A DNA stretch of 20,718 bases from the NCBI GenBank assembly GCA_964406375.1, contig CAYORM010000049.1:1-20718 (forward strand). Direction: 5' to 3'. The stretch comes from CAYORM01 sp964406375 (GTDB taxonomy: Bacteria > Pseudomonadota > Alphaproteobacteria > DSM-16000 > Inquilinaceae). A program made the position numbers and the translations under genes. How positions within the stretch are numbered: the stretch's first letter is position 1; each line of letters opens with the position of its first letter. Shown here in pieces: positions 8,440 to 14,811 of the stretch. The notes beneath the pieces were generated by a model. The model was given only the letters and a program-made list of their open reading frames with translations, was not told the DNA's origin and ran no database searches.

Positions 8440-8850
8440 TCAAGCCTGATCAGGCGGGCGTGGACGCGCGGGGTCGGCCCAGTCCTCGACATGCAGGCGC
8501 TGTACCGTCAGATCGTCAATCCTGAGCGAGCGGATATGGCCGTGTCCCAGGGTGAGCCGGCCGGCCGAGAGCCTTCCGATCGCGAGCCGGCCGATGGCGA
8601 TGGCCCCGATCGCCAGTGCCCCGACNNNNNNNNNNNNNNNNNNNNNNNNNNNNNNNNNNNNNNNNNNNNNNNNNNNNNNNNNNNNNNNNNNNNNNNNNNN
8701 NNNNNNNNNNNNNNNNNNNNNNNNNGCCCCGACGGCCCGCGCGCCGGTGCTCGACGCTCCGATGGCGGTTGCTCCTGTAGCCGTCGCGCCTGTGGCCACC
8801 ACGCCGTCGATGCGTGGCTTCGTCGGCTGAGGTGGCGGCGCGGCGGACAT
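8440..8850 (-). CDS. Period-5 (pentapeptide-like) repeat protein, interrupted by assembly gap
   Basis: Outside the gap this frame encodes a striking 5-residue repeat. The N-terminal side reads TGATA-TGATA-IGASS-TGARA. After the gap come VGALA, IGAIA, IGRLA, IGRLS, AGRLT and LGHGH, then IRSLR, IDDLT, VQRLH, VED. The pattern [IVTA]-G-x-[LA]-x suggests a right-handed beta-helix or solenoid related to, but not canonical for, pentapeptide-repeat proteins. I recall similar small Gly/Ala/Ile repeat proteins with an I-x-x-L-x-V-x-x-L end in alphaproteobacteria, of unknown function. ATG 8850 is preceded by GGAG about 8 bases away. The nominal 136 residues include 34 unknown ones; the true length is undetermined because the gap size is a placeholder. 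No signal peptide is visible. It lies 68 bases after fhs and 50 before the thioesterase, same strand. Confidence 0.65.
   Translation of the reverse strand: MSAAPPPQPTKPRIDGVVATGATATGATAIGASSTGARAVGXXXXXXXXXXXXXXXXXXXXXXXXXXXXXXXXXXVGALAIGAIAIGRLAIGRLSAGRLTLGHGHIRSLRIDDLTVQRLHVEDWADPARPRPPDQA
8626..8725. other. Assembly gap of exactly 100 Ns
   Basis: A run of 100 Ns is the usual placeholder for a scaffold join of unknown size. It lies inside DNA with a 15-bp coding period, just the type of sequence on which short-read assemblies break. The same repeat motif is in the same strand and frame on both sides, so order and orientation of the join look right even though the missing length is unknown. 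Confidence 0.97.
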
Positions 8851-8879
8851 GGCGCGGGCTCCGGTCGGTTGCGGTCCTT

Positions 8880-8911
8880 CCGGAACGGTGGAGGAACCGG
8901 GGGCGTTCCGG
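8880..8911. repeat. GC-rich inverted repeat just downstream of fhs
   Basis: CCGGAACG (8880-8887) and CGTTCCGG (8904-8911) form a perfect 8-bp stem around a 16-nt purine-rich loop. It begins 8 bases beyond the fhs stop and ends 30 bases before the repeat-protein start. It could be an mRNA-stabilising or attenuating hairpin between the genes. No T-run follows on the leftward strand, so a simple intrinsic terminator is unlikely. Confidence 0.35.
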
Positions 8912-8918
8912 CCACCCG

Positions 8919-10595
8919 TCAGAACAGCCCCTCCACCCGGCCCTGCGCGTCCAGCCGGATGGTGTTGGCCGAGGGGACCTTCGGCAGGCCGGGCATCGTC
9001 ATGATCTCGCCGCAGATCACCACGATGAACTCCGCCCCCGCCGAGACCCGCAGTTCGCGCACGGGCACGACATGGTGGGAAGGCGCGCCCTTCAGCGCCG
9101 GATCCGTGGAGAAGCTGTACTGGGTCTTGGCCATGCAGACCGGGAAGCGTCCATAGCCGTCCTTCTGGAGCTGGGCGAACTGGTCGCGGACGCGCTTGTC
9201 GGCGATGATGTCGTCGGCGCCATAGAGCGACCGGGCGATCGTGCGGACCTTCTCCCAGAGCGGCAGCTCGTCCTCATAGAGCGGCCGGAACTGGCTCGTT
9301 CCGCCCTCGGCGAGCTCGACGACCCGCCGTGCCAGCCCCTCGGTGCCGGCGCTTCCCTCGGCCCAATGGCTGCAGATCTCGGCGCCGACCCCCAGCTCCG
9401 CGCAATAGGCGCGGACCGCCTCGAGCTCGGCCTCGGTATCGGCGTGGAAGCGATTGACCGCGACCACCGCCGGGACACCGAACTGTCCGACATTACGGAT
9501 GTGGCGGCCGAGATTCTCCAGCCCCTTGCGCAGCGCCTCGACATTCTCCCGGCCGAGATCCTCCTTGGCGACACCGCCATGCATCTTGAGCGCGCGGACG
9601 GTTGCCACGATGACCGCCGCGGCGGGCTTCAGCCCGGCCTTGCGGCACTTGATGTCGAAGAACTTCTCGGCGCCCAGATCGGCCCCGAAGCCGGCCTCGG
9701 TCACCACGTAGTCGGCGAGTCGCAGCGCGGTGCGGGTGGCGATCACCGAGTTGCAGCCATGGGCGATATTGGCGAATGGCCCGCCATGAATGAAGGCCGG
9801 GTTGTTTTCGAGCGTCTGGACGAGGTTCGGCATGAACGCGTCCTTCAGCAGCACCGTCATCGGTCCCTCGGCCTTGAGGTCGTGGGCGGTGACCGGGCGG
9901 CGGTCGCGGGTATGGGCGACCACGATCGAGGCGAGCCGCTGCTCGAGATCGGCGAGGTTGCGCGCCAAGCAGAAGATCGCCATCACCTCCGAGGCGACGG
10001 TGATGTCGAAGCCGTCCTCACGGGGGAAACCGTTGGCGACACCGCCGAGGGAGGTGATGATCGACCGCAGCGCCCGGTCGTTCATATCCATCACCCGGCG
10101 CCAGGCGATACGGCGCAGGTCGATGTCGAGCGCGTTGCCCCAGTAGATGTGATTGTCGAGGAGCGCCGCGAGCAGGTTGTGGGCGCTGCTGATCGCATGG
10201 AAGTCGCCGGTGAAGTGCAGGTTGATCTGCTCCATCGGGACGACCTGGGCATAGCCGCCCCCAGCCGCGCCGCCCTTCACCCCGAAGCACGGGCCGAGCG
10301 AGGGCTCGCGCAGGCAGATCGCCGCTTTCTTCCCGATGCGGTTGAGTCCGTCGCCGAGGCCGACCGTCGTCGTCGTCTTGCCCTCGCCGGCCGGCGTCGG
10401 GGTGATCGCAGTGACGAGGATCAGCCGGCCCTCCGGCCGCGCCTCGAGACCGGCGACGAAATCGGGTGTCAACTTGGCGATGTGGGGGCCGTGACGGAAC
10501 AGCGCGTCCTCGGGGATGGCCAGCTTCCCGGCAACCGCCTCGATCGGCTGCATCCGCGCCTCGCGCGCGATCTCGATATCGGATTTCGTCGTCAT
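8919..10595 (-). CDS. fhs: Formate--tetrahydrofolate ligase (10-formyl-THF synthetase)
   Basis: The enzyme uses ATP to join formate to tetrahydrofolate, giving 10-formyl-THF for purine and one-carbon metabolism. At 558 residues it has the family's usual length. ITPTPAGEGKTTTTVGLGDG (residues 64-83) is the ATP/phosphate-binding loop. Signature 1 GVKGGAAGGGYAQVVPMEQI (from residue 105) and the C-terminal GEIMTMPGLPKVPSANTIRL are intact. GGGAGGGGG just upstream of ATG 10595 is a strong ribosome site; an in-frame ATG at 10940 would invade the divergent glxA-type gene and is rejected. It probably leads a leftward transcript with the repeat-protein and thioesterase genes. Formate assimilation or recycling of one-carbon units from amine demethylation both fit; the neighbouring amine-type regulator makes the latter worth considering. 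Confidence 0.96.
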   Translation of the reverse strand: MTTKSDIEIAREARMQPIEAVAGKLAIPEDALFRHGPHIAKLTPDFVAGLEARPEGRLILVTAITPTPAGEGKTTTTVGLGDGLNRIGKKAAICLREPSLGPCFGVKGGAAGGGYAQVVPMEQINLHFTGDFHAISSAHNLLAALLDNHIYWGNALDIDLRRIAWRRVMDMNDRALRSIITSLGGVANGFPREDGFDITVASEVMAIFCLARNLADLEQRLASIVVAHTRDRRPVTAHDLKAEGPMTVLLKDAFMPNLVQTLENNPAFIHGGPFANIAHGCNSVIATRTALRLADYVVTEAGFGADLGAEKFFDIKCRKAGLKPAAAVIVATVRALKMHGGVAKEDLGRENVEALRKGLENLGRHIRNVGQFGVPAVVAVNRFHADTEAELEAVRAYCAELGVGAEICSHWAEGSAGTEGLARRVVELAEGGTSQFRPLYEDELPLWEKVRTIARSLYGADDIIADKRVRDQFAQLQKDGYGRFPVCMAKTQYSFSTDPALKGAPSHHVVPVRELRVSAGAEFIVVICGEIMTMPGLPKVPSANTIRLDAQGRVEGLF

Positions 10596-10691
10596 CTCGC
10601 CCCCTCCCGTCTCGATTCCGTGCCTCGCCCCGGCAGCCCGGCCGCGTCGCAGCGGGCGGAACGGTGGCACGGGGCCGCGCCGCGGCGCCCG

Positions 10692-10725
10692 TGTCGCGAC
10701 GACGCCGACCCGTCCGGTCGCGACA
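10692..10725. promoter_or_regulatory. Inverted TGTCGCGAC repeat in the fhs/glxA intergenic region
   Basis: TGTCGCGAC (10692-10700) and GTCGCGACA (10717-10725) are perfect 9-bp inverted arms separated by 16 nt. The first 8 bases recur at 10803-10810, 15 bases before the regulator start. The arms lie about 97-130 bases upstream of fhs and 100-133 upstream of the AraC-type gene, a suitable position for a binding site of the divergent regulator. Each arm contains the self-complementary TCGCGA, so chance occurrence in GC-rich DNA must be considered. Confidence 0.4.
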
Positions 10726-10824
10726 TTGCCCGCGGCACCCGCCGCAGCCAAGGATGGCTCTGGCGCTGCGGTCGGAATTCGGCCATGGTCGCGGTCTGCG
10801 TATGTCGCGAACGGACCATAGGCG

Positions 10825-11889
10825 ATGGACGCCACGAGGTCGGCCCCCGATGATCGCCCCGCGGTGCTCGGCTTCCTGCTGATCCCGCAGTTCTCGATGA
10901 TCGCCTTCGCTTCGGCGGTCGAGCCGTTGCGCATTGCCAACCGTCTCGCCGGCCGGACCCTTTATCGCTGGATCCTCATCTCCAAGGATGGGGAGCCGGT
11001 CCAGGCATCGAACGGGATCACCTGCAGCGTCGACAGCACGATCGCGGCGCTGCAGCCGCGTGCCGGTGCGCCGCGGCCGCTCGACATGGTGTTCGCCTGC
11101 AGCGGGATCGGCGTCGAACGTTACCGCGATGACGAGGTGTTCGGCTGGCTGCGGCGGGCCGAGCGCCAGGGCGTGGCGGTCGGCGCGCTGTGCACCGGGT
11201 CACACCTTCTCGCCCGCGCCGGCCTGCTGACCGGCTATCGCTGCTGCATCCATTGGGAGAACCTGCCGGGCTTCAGCGAGACCTTCCCGGACATCGAGGC
11301 GACGAGCGACCTCTTCGAGGTCGACCGCAACCGCTACACCTGTTCGGGCGGCACCGCGGCGCTCGACATGATGCTGCATCTGATCGCCGAGCGGCACGGC
11401 CGCGATCTCGCGACGCGCGTCTCCGAGCAATGTCTTGTCGACCGCATCCGCAGCCCGCACGACCGGCAGCGCCTGCCGTTGCGCGCCCGGCTCGGCGTCC
11501 ATAATCCCAAGCTCGTCGCGTCGATCGAGATGATGGAGGCCAACCTTGCCGAACCGCTGCCGCAGGAGACTCTGGCCCTGCGGGTCGGCCTGTCGCGGCG
11601 GCAGCTCGAGCGGCTGTTCCGCAAGCAGCTCGGACAGAGCCCGGCGCACTATTATCTGCAGCTCCGGCTCGAGCGAGCGCGCAGCCTGATCATGCAGTCG
11701 GACCTGCCGATCGTCGATCTGGCATTGGCGTGCGGCTTCGTCTCGGCCTCGCATTTCTCGAAATGCTACCGCCAGCTCTTCGGCCGCTCACCGCGCGAGG
11801 AGCGGGCCTCGGCAGTCCAGCGCGGAGTGCAGAGCGAGACGCGCCGGCCGCCCTTACCGCGTGAGGCCGCGATCGGCCAGCGCCTGTGA
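10825..11889 (+). CDS. GlxA-family transcriptional regulator (DJ-1/PfpI-like domain plus AraC HTH)
   Basis: This 354-residue protein has a DJ-1/PfpI-like sensor domain (about residues 13-195) and a C-terminal AraC/XylS double HTH (about 228-327). The sensor starts FLLIPQFSMIAFASAVEPLR (17-36), characteristic of the GbdR/GlxA subgroup, and keeps the nucleophile-elbow sequence GALCTGSHLLA with C123. The HTH has ETLALRVGLSRRQLERLF and then LALACGFVSASHFSKCYRQL. Relatives of known function (GbdR, CdhR, ArgR) respond to glycine betaine, carnitine or arginine and activate catabolic genes; the ligand here is unknown. It is divergent from fhs and upstream of a convergent puuB-like operon, so amine or methylated-amine catabolism is a plausible target. 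The ATG at 10825 lacks a strong ribosome site. The last 25 residues are basic and probably disordered. Confidence 0.92.
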   Translation: MDATRSAPDDRPAVLGFLLIPQFSMIAFASAVEPLRIANRLAGRTLYRWILISKDGEPVQASNGITCSVDSTIAALQPRAGAPRPLDMVFACSGIGVERYRDDEVFGWLRRAERQGVAVGALCTGSHLLARAGLLTGYRCCIHWENLPGFSETFPDIEATSDLFEVDRNRYTCSGGTAALDMMLHLIAERHGRDLATRVSEQCLVDRIRSPHDRQRLPLRARLGVHNPKLVASIEMMEANLAEPLPQETLALRVGLSRRQLERLFRKQLGQSPAHYYLQLRLERARSLIMQSDLPIVDLALACGFVSASHFSKCYRQLFGRSPREERASAVQRGVQSETRRPPLPREAAIGQRL

Positions 11890-11923
11890 AGGATGGTGGG
11901 GCGTCGCGCGCCCCGCTCCGGGT

Positions 11924-12247
11924 TCAGTCGCGGACGCGGAGGTCGGCGTCGCGATCATCCTCGTCGTAATCGCAGCGCGCATCATATTGGCGGCCGTCCC
12001 GCGCGACAGTCAGGCGGACGCGCCATTCGTCGTCGCCGCGGCGATCGACATCGTGGATGCCGACCACGTAGAAGCCGCGCCGCTGGGCCTCCTGGCTGCA
12101 GGCGTAGCGCGCCTCGTCCGATCCTCCGGTGATCGGCCGGCCGGGGGTCTGGCAGGCGGCGAGCAGCGCCGCGGCGGCGAGCGAGGCCACGATCACCGGG
12201 CGCGCGCGGCTGCGGGATCCGACGGGGGTGGGGCGATGGCTGCTCAC
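11924..12247 (-). CDS. Small putative lipoprotein
   Basis: I read this as 107 residues from a GTG start at 12247, because AGGAGG lies five bases upstream at ideal spacing. The N-terminus is basic (SRSRARP), followed by VIVASLAAAALLAAC, a textbook lipoprotein signal with the modified Cys at residue 32. The mature part of about 76 residues has ARYACSQEAQRRGFYVVGI, a central acidic stretch, and YDARCDYDEDD; the two remaining Cys could form a disulphide in the periplasm. The ending is very acidic. Longer upstream starts would place an unlikely leader before the signal. It follows the puuB-like gene on the same strand after 118 bases and converges with the GlxA-type gene. Function unknown; comparable small lipoproteins are common in alphaproteobacteria. 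Confidence 0.8.
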   Translation of the reverse strand: MSSHRPTPVGSRSRARPVIVASLAAAALLAACQTPGRPITGGSDEARYACSQEAQRRGFYVVGIHDVDRRGDDEWRVRLTVARDGRQYDARCDYDEDDRDADLRVRD

Positions 12248-12365
12248 GACATCCTCCTGGCTGCGATCGCCGCCGGAGGCCCGCGCGAGGCGGCCGGCGG
12301 CCGCCATCACAACGCGGGGCGCCGGCTGCAGTTCCGCGGTACCGCAGGCAGGAATGCCGGCCGCA

Positions 12366-13673
12366 TCACAGCAGGTCGCGCAGGCGGTACCAAGTCATCG
12401 CCAGGACGAGCGCCGGCATCCGCAGCGCCCGCCCGCCGGGGAAGGGCCGATGGGGAAGGCGCGCGAAGGCGTCGAACCGACTGGCCTGGCCGGTGATCGC
12501 CTCGGCGATCGTGCGGCCAGCGATGCCGGTCAGCAGCACCCCATGCCCCGAATATCCCTGGGCGAAATAGATGTTGGGCGCGAGCCGGCCGAGATGGGGT
12601 GTGCGGTCGATCGTGATCGCGACGTGGCCGCCCCAGAAATAGGCGACCTCCGCCCCGGCGGTCAGCGGCAGGGTGCGCACCATGACCCGTTGGAGGTGGC
12701 GGGCGATCCAGGGGGCGTCCCAGCCGGAATAGCTGACACCGCCGCCGAACAGCATCCGCCCGTCCGGCGCCATGCGGAAATAGTTGAGGACGAAATTGAT
12801 GTCGGCCACCGCGAAGCCCGAGGGCAGGATTCGCGCCGCCCGCTCGGGCTCCAGGGGGTCGGTCGCAATCATGTAGGTGGCCACCGGCATGATGCGCGGT
12901 CGCATCACCCGGTCGATCTCGGTATCCAGCCCGCCGGGCAGATAGGCATTGCCGCACAGCGCCACGAAGCGGGCCGTGACGGTGCCGAAGGGGGTCTCGA
13001 GTTGCGCCGGGTCGCCCCGGTGCAGGCGCCGGACCGGCGTGCCCTCGAAGATGACGACGCCGGCGCGCCGCGCCGCCTCGGCGAGACCGAGCGCGTAATT
13101 GAGCGGATGGATCTGGCCCGAGCCGGTGTCGAGCAGCCCGCCGACATAGCGCGGCGCGTCCACCATCGCGCGGATCTCGTCACGGCCGATCAGGCGTGCT
13201 CGGTGATAGCCGAGGCCGACCCATTCGCGCGCCGTCTCGCGCAGTTCCGTCAGTTGCCGCCGCTTCAGCGCGGCGAGCAGATAGCCCCAGCGCAGGTCGC
13301 AATCGATCGCATGCCGTTCCACCCGCTCGATGAGCAGCGTCTTCGCCTCCTCCGACAGCGCCCAGAGGAGACGGGCGTCGTCCGGGCCGACTCGCTCGGC
13401 GAGGCTGGCGACCGACCGGTTGAAGCCGGTGACCAGCTGCCCGCCATTGCGGCCGGACGCGCCCCAGCCGACCCGCCGCGCCTCCAGCAGCGCCACGGAC
13501 AGGCCGCGTCCGGCGAGGTCGAGCGCCGTGGAAAGGCCGGTAAAGCCGCCGCCGACCACCGCGACATCGACTGTGCGGTCGCCATCGAGGCGCGGGAAGG
13601 GGGCGTGAGGGTTGGCGGTGGCCGCATACCAGGAGCGTGCATGCGACATTTCGGCTGCGGACGCGGTCGGCAT
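12366..13673 (-). CDS. puuB: FAD-dependent oxidoreductase, gamma-glutamylputrescine oxidoreductase-like (PuuB/OrdL)
   Basis: PuuB oxidises gamma-glutamylputrescine to the aldehyde with release of ammonia in the Puu polyamine-degradation pathway. The 435-residue protein has the DAO fold: FAD dinucleotide-binding VAVVGGGFTGLSTA (about residues 37-50), GWGASGRNGGQ (69-79), and the C-terminal AQGYSGHGV. The ending FDAFARLPHRPFPGG, then Y-x-LRD, closely matches E. coli PuuB as I remember it, as do SWYAATANPHAPF near the start and GNAYLPGG in the middle. Related OrdL enzymes act on other amines, so the substrate is not certain. GAGAT precedes the ATG at 13673; the ATG at 13649 gives an N-terminus that aligns better with E. 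coli PuuB and is a real alternative. No glutamate-putrescine ligase (PuuA) gene is in view, so the pathway partner must be elsewhere. Confidence 0.85.
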   Translation of the reverse strand: MPTASAAEMSHARSWYAATANPHAPFPRLDGDRTVDVAVVGGGFTGLSTALDLAGRGLSVALLEARRVGWGASGRNGGQLVTGFNRSVASLAERVGPDDARLLWALSEEAKTLLIERVERHAIDCDLRWGYLLAALKRRQLTELRETAREWVGLGYHRARLIGRDEIRAMVDAPRYVGGLLDTGSGQIHPLNYALGLAEAARRAGVVIFEGTPVRRLHRGDPAQLETPFGTVTARFVALCGNAYLPGGLDTEIDRVMRPRIMPVATYMIATDPLEPERAARILPSGFAVADINFVLNYFRMAPDGRMLFGGGVSYSGWDAPWIARHLQRVMVRTLPLTAGAEVAYFWGGHVAITIDRTPHLGRLAPNIYFAQGYSGHGVLLTGIAGRTIAEAITGQASRFDAFARLPHRPFPGGRALRMPALVLAMTWYRLRDLL

Positions 13674-13730
13674 CTGATCTCGGCTCTGGCGGATGTCCTT
13701 TCCTACACCGGCTCAGCGGACCGATGGACG

Positions 13731-13745
13731 GCAAATCGCGTTTGC
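13731..13745. promoter_or_regulatory. Inverted repeat upstream of the puuB-like gene
   Basis: GCAAA (13731-13735), TCGCG, TTTGC (13741-13745) is a perfect 5-bp inverted repeat centred about 65 bases upstream of the ATG at 13673, within an otherwise GC-rich leader. This is a suitable place for an operator controlling the oxidoreductase. The short arms make it a weak call. Confidence 0.25.
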
Positions 13746-14200
13746 ACGGAAGCGGCTGGCAGAGGGACGAAAGGGCGGCTGCATAGCAGGTGCCGAACGG
13801 ACTGCGCCGCTGGTGATGGTCGCCTACTCGCTTCCTTCTGAGGCACCCAGTGTTCCGATTACGTAAGTCAGTTGCTTTCGATACTGCAGCAAGGCGAGCT
13901 GACCGAGTTACAATGTACTACACGAACGGAGAACCATCCGCAGAACAGTGAATAAAAAGTGCGATGACGGCCGATATAATGACTTAGAGATTATGATGAC
14001 GCGCACAACATAAGTCGCCTCCTTAAGAACCTCCAGGACGGCACCAGCTGTTGAACGCGTCTCTGAACCGATCCCTCTGAGCCTCAATCGATTCCCGAAC
14101 GAATAAAGAAGACGGCGGGCTGGGGGAGTCGAGTCGGTGCGAATCGGGGCCGAGATGCCCGGAACGGCATGGCCGGTTCTGGCCGGCCGAATGGGCGGGT

Positions 14201-14214
14201 CTGATGCGCATCAA
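14201..14214. promoter_or_regulatory. FNR/FixK-type box-like palindrome
   Basis: CTGAT-GCGC-ATCAA (14201-14214) matches the FNR/FixK consensus TTGAT-N4-ATCAA at 9 of 10 specified bases, and its core TGATGCGCATCA is a perfect 12-bp palindrome. It lies 147 bases before tRNA-Thr and about 600 before bcsA, with no obvious gene directly downstream on either strand, so its target is unclear. Confidence 0.4.
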
Positions 14215-14360
14215 AGTTGCTGACATCTGCTTGCATCGTCCTTCGCTCAGCTGCGCTTCGAGCGCATAGCTCGCACCTGCCCGATGTCGCTCTTGCACCG
14301 CCTGACCCTTTGTGGCACCTGTGGCGCCGCTCGACGGGCCGCGCTCATCGCCGCGCCCGC

Positions 14361-14435
<75 letters not shown>

Positions 14436-14475
14436 GCTTTCTCAAAGAGTTGCAGATCTCTGGGGAGCGCATGAA

Positions 14476-14491
14476 GCGTTCCGTTGAACGC
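14476..14491. terminator. Hairpin downstream of tRNA-Thr
   Basis: GCGTTC (14476-14481), loop CGTT, GAACGC (14486-14491) is a perfect 6-bp stem 40 bases after the tRNA 3' end. It may end or protect the tRNA transcript, but AAATGC follows instead of a T-run, so it is only a candidate. Confidence 0.3.
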
Positions 14492-14643
14492 AAATGCCTG
14501 CACACTCGTCCTCAGGGCGGCAAGCGCATGGCGTGCGTGGTGCGCACTGACCGCCTGTTCGGCGAAGGGCGCATCCATCCGAGCCCGATGTCACCGACCA
14601 TCCCCCCGTCCCGTCGATCCTCCGGCGCGGCACCGCCTTCGGT

Positions 14644-14662
14644 CGCGACAAGCGATGTCGCG
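14644..14662. promoter_or_regulatory. CGCGACA-N5-TGTCGCG inverted repeat upstream of bcsA
   Basis: CGCGACA (14644-14650) and TGTCGCG (14656-14662) are perfect 7-bp arms around AGCGA, about 150 bases upstream of bcsA and just before the AT-rich promoter-like patch. The left arm extended by one base (TCGCGACA) is the same octamer as the sites between fhs and the GlxA-type gene. Confidence 0.35.
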
Positions 14663-14682
14663 GCAGCCGGGCCTCCTGCGAA

Positions 14683-14712
14683 TTTGCATTTCGTGCAAAA
14701 ATTACATAAAAC
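14683..14712 (+). promoter_or_regulatory. Candidate bcs promoter with overlapping palindrome
   Basis: TTGCAT (14684-14689) and TAAAAC (14707-14712), spaced 17 nt, are a possible -35/-10 pair in the only AT-rich stretch before bcsA. The -35 lies within the palindrome TTTGCA-TTTCG-TGCAAA (14683-14699), so a bound protein could occlude it. The -10 match is weak. Confidence 0.35.
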
Positions 14713-14811
14713 ACTCTCGGATCGGCTGGCGGATCGCTGTGGCGGGTCTGTCGACCTGCCGGCGCCGGATACCCCGGCGGCGATATCGGCCGTTCCGAGA
14801 AGGAAGCGGAC

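Larger units (their letters stand above)
13674..14360. other. Gene-poor region between puuB-like gene and tRNA-Thr
   Basis: No convincing protein gene is present in these 687 bases. Open frames here lack ribosome sites and family features. Roughly 13840-14035 is clearly AT-richer than the rest of the window and contains a perfect TATAAT (13975-13980) without a matching -35 at the usual distance. The right part holds an FNR-like palindrome (14201-14214). The low-GC patch may be a decayed insertion or a regulatory segment. I saw no direct repeats, transposase remnants or att-like sites that would decide this. Confidence 0.6.
14436..14811. other. Leader region between tRNA-Thr and bcsA
   Basis: I find no convincing gene in these 376 bases. 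They contain a hairpin at 14476-14491 soon after the tRNA, a CGCGACA-N5-TGTCGCG repeat (14644-14662), an AT-rich patch with TTTGCA-N5-TGCAAA (14683-14699) overlapping a possible promoter, and the bcsA ribosome site GAAGGAAG just before 14812. The concentration of inverted repeats suggests this is the control region of the cellulose operon. Confidence 0.6.

Noticed and set aside
8444..8455. Perfect 12-bp palindrome GCCTGATCAGGC
   Set aside because: It lies within the last codons of the repeat-protein gene and no neighbouring start suggests an operator role; short palindromes of this size occur by chance.
10677..10688. Palindrome GCGCCGCGGCGC upstream of fhs
   Set aside because: Composed only of G and C in a very GC-rich region, so chance is the simpler explanation.
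10596..10940. N-terminal extension of fhs to ATG 10940
   Set aside because: It would add 115 residues absent from the family and overlap the divergent regulator gene; a strong ribosome site precedes ATG 10595.
12239..12247. Mini-ORF ATG-TCG-TGA overlapping the lipoprotein GTG start
   Set aside because: The ATG directly abuts the AGGAGG with no spacing, so initiation there is unlikely; the GTG has ideal spacing.
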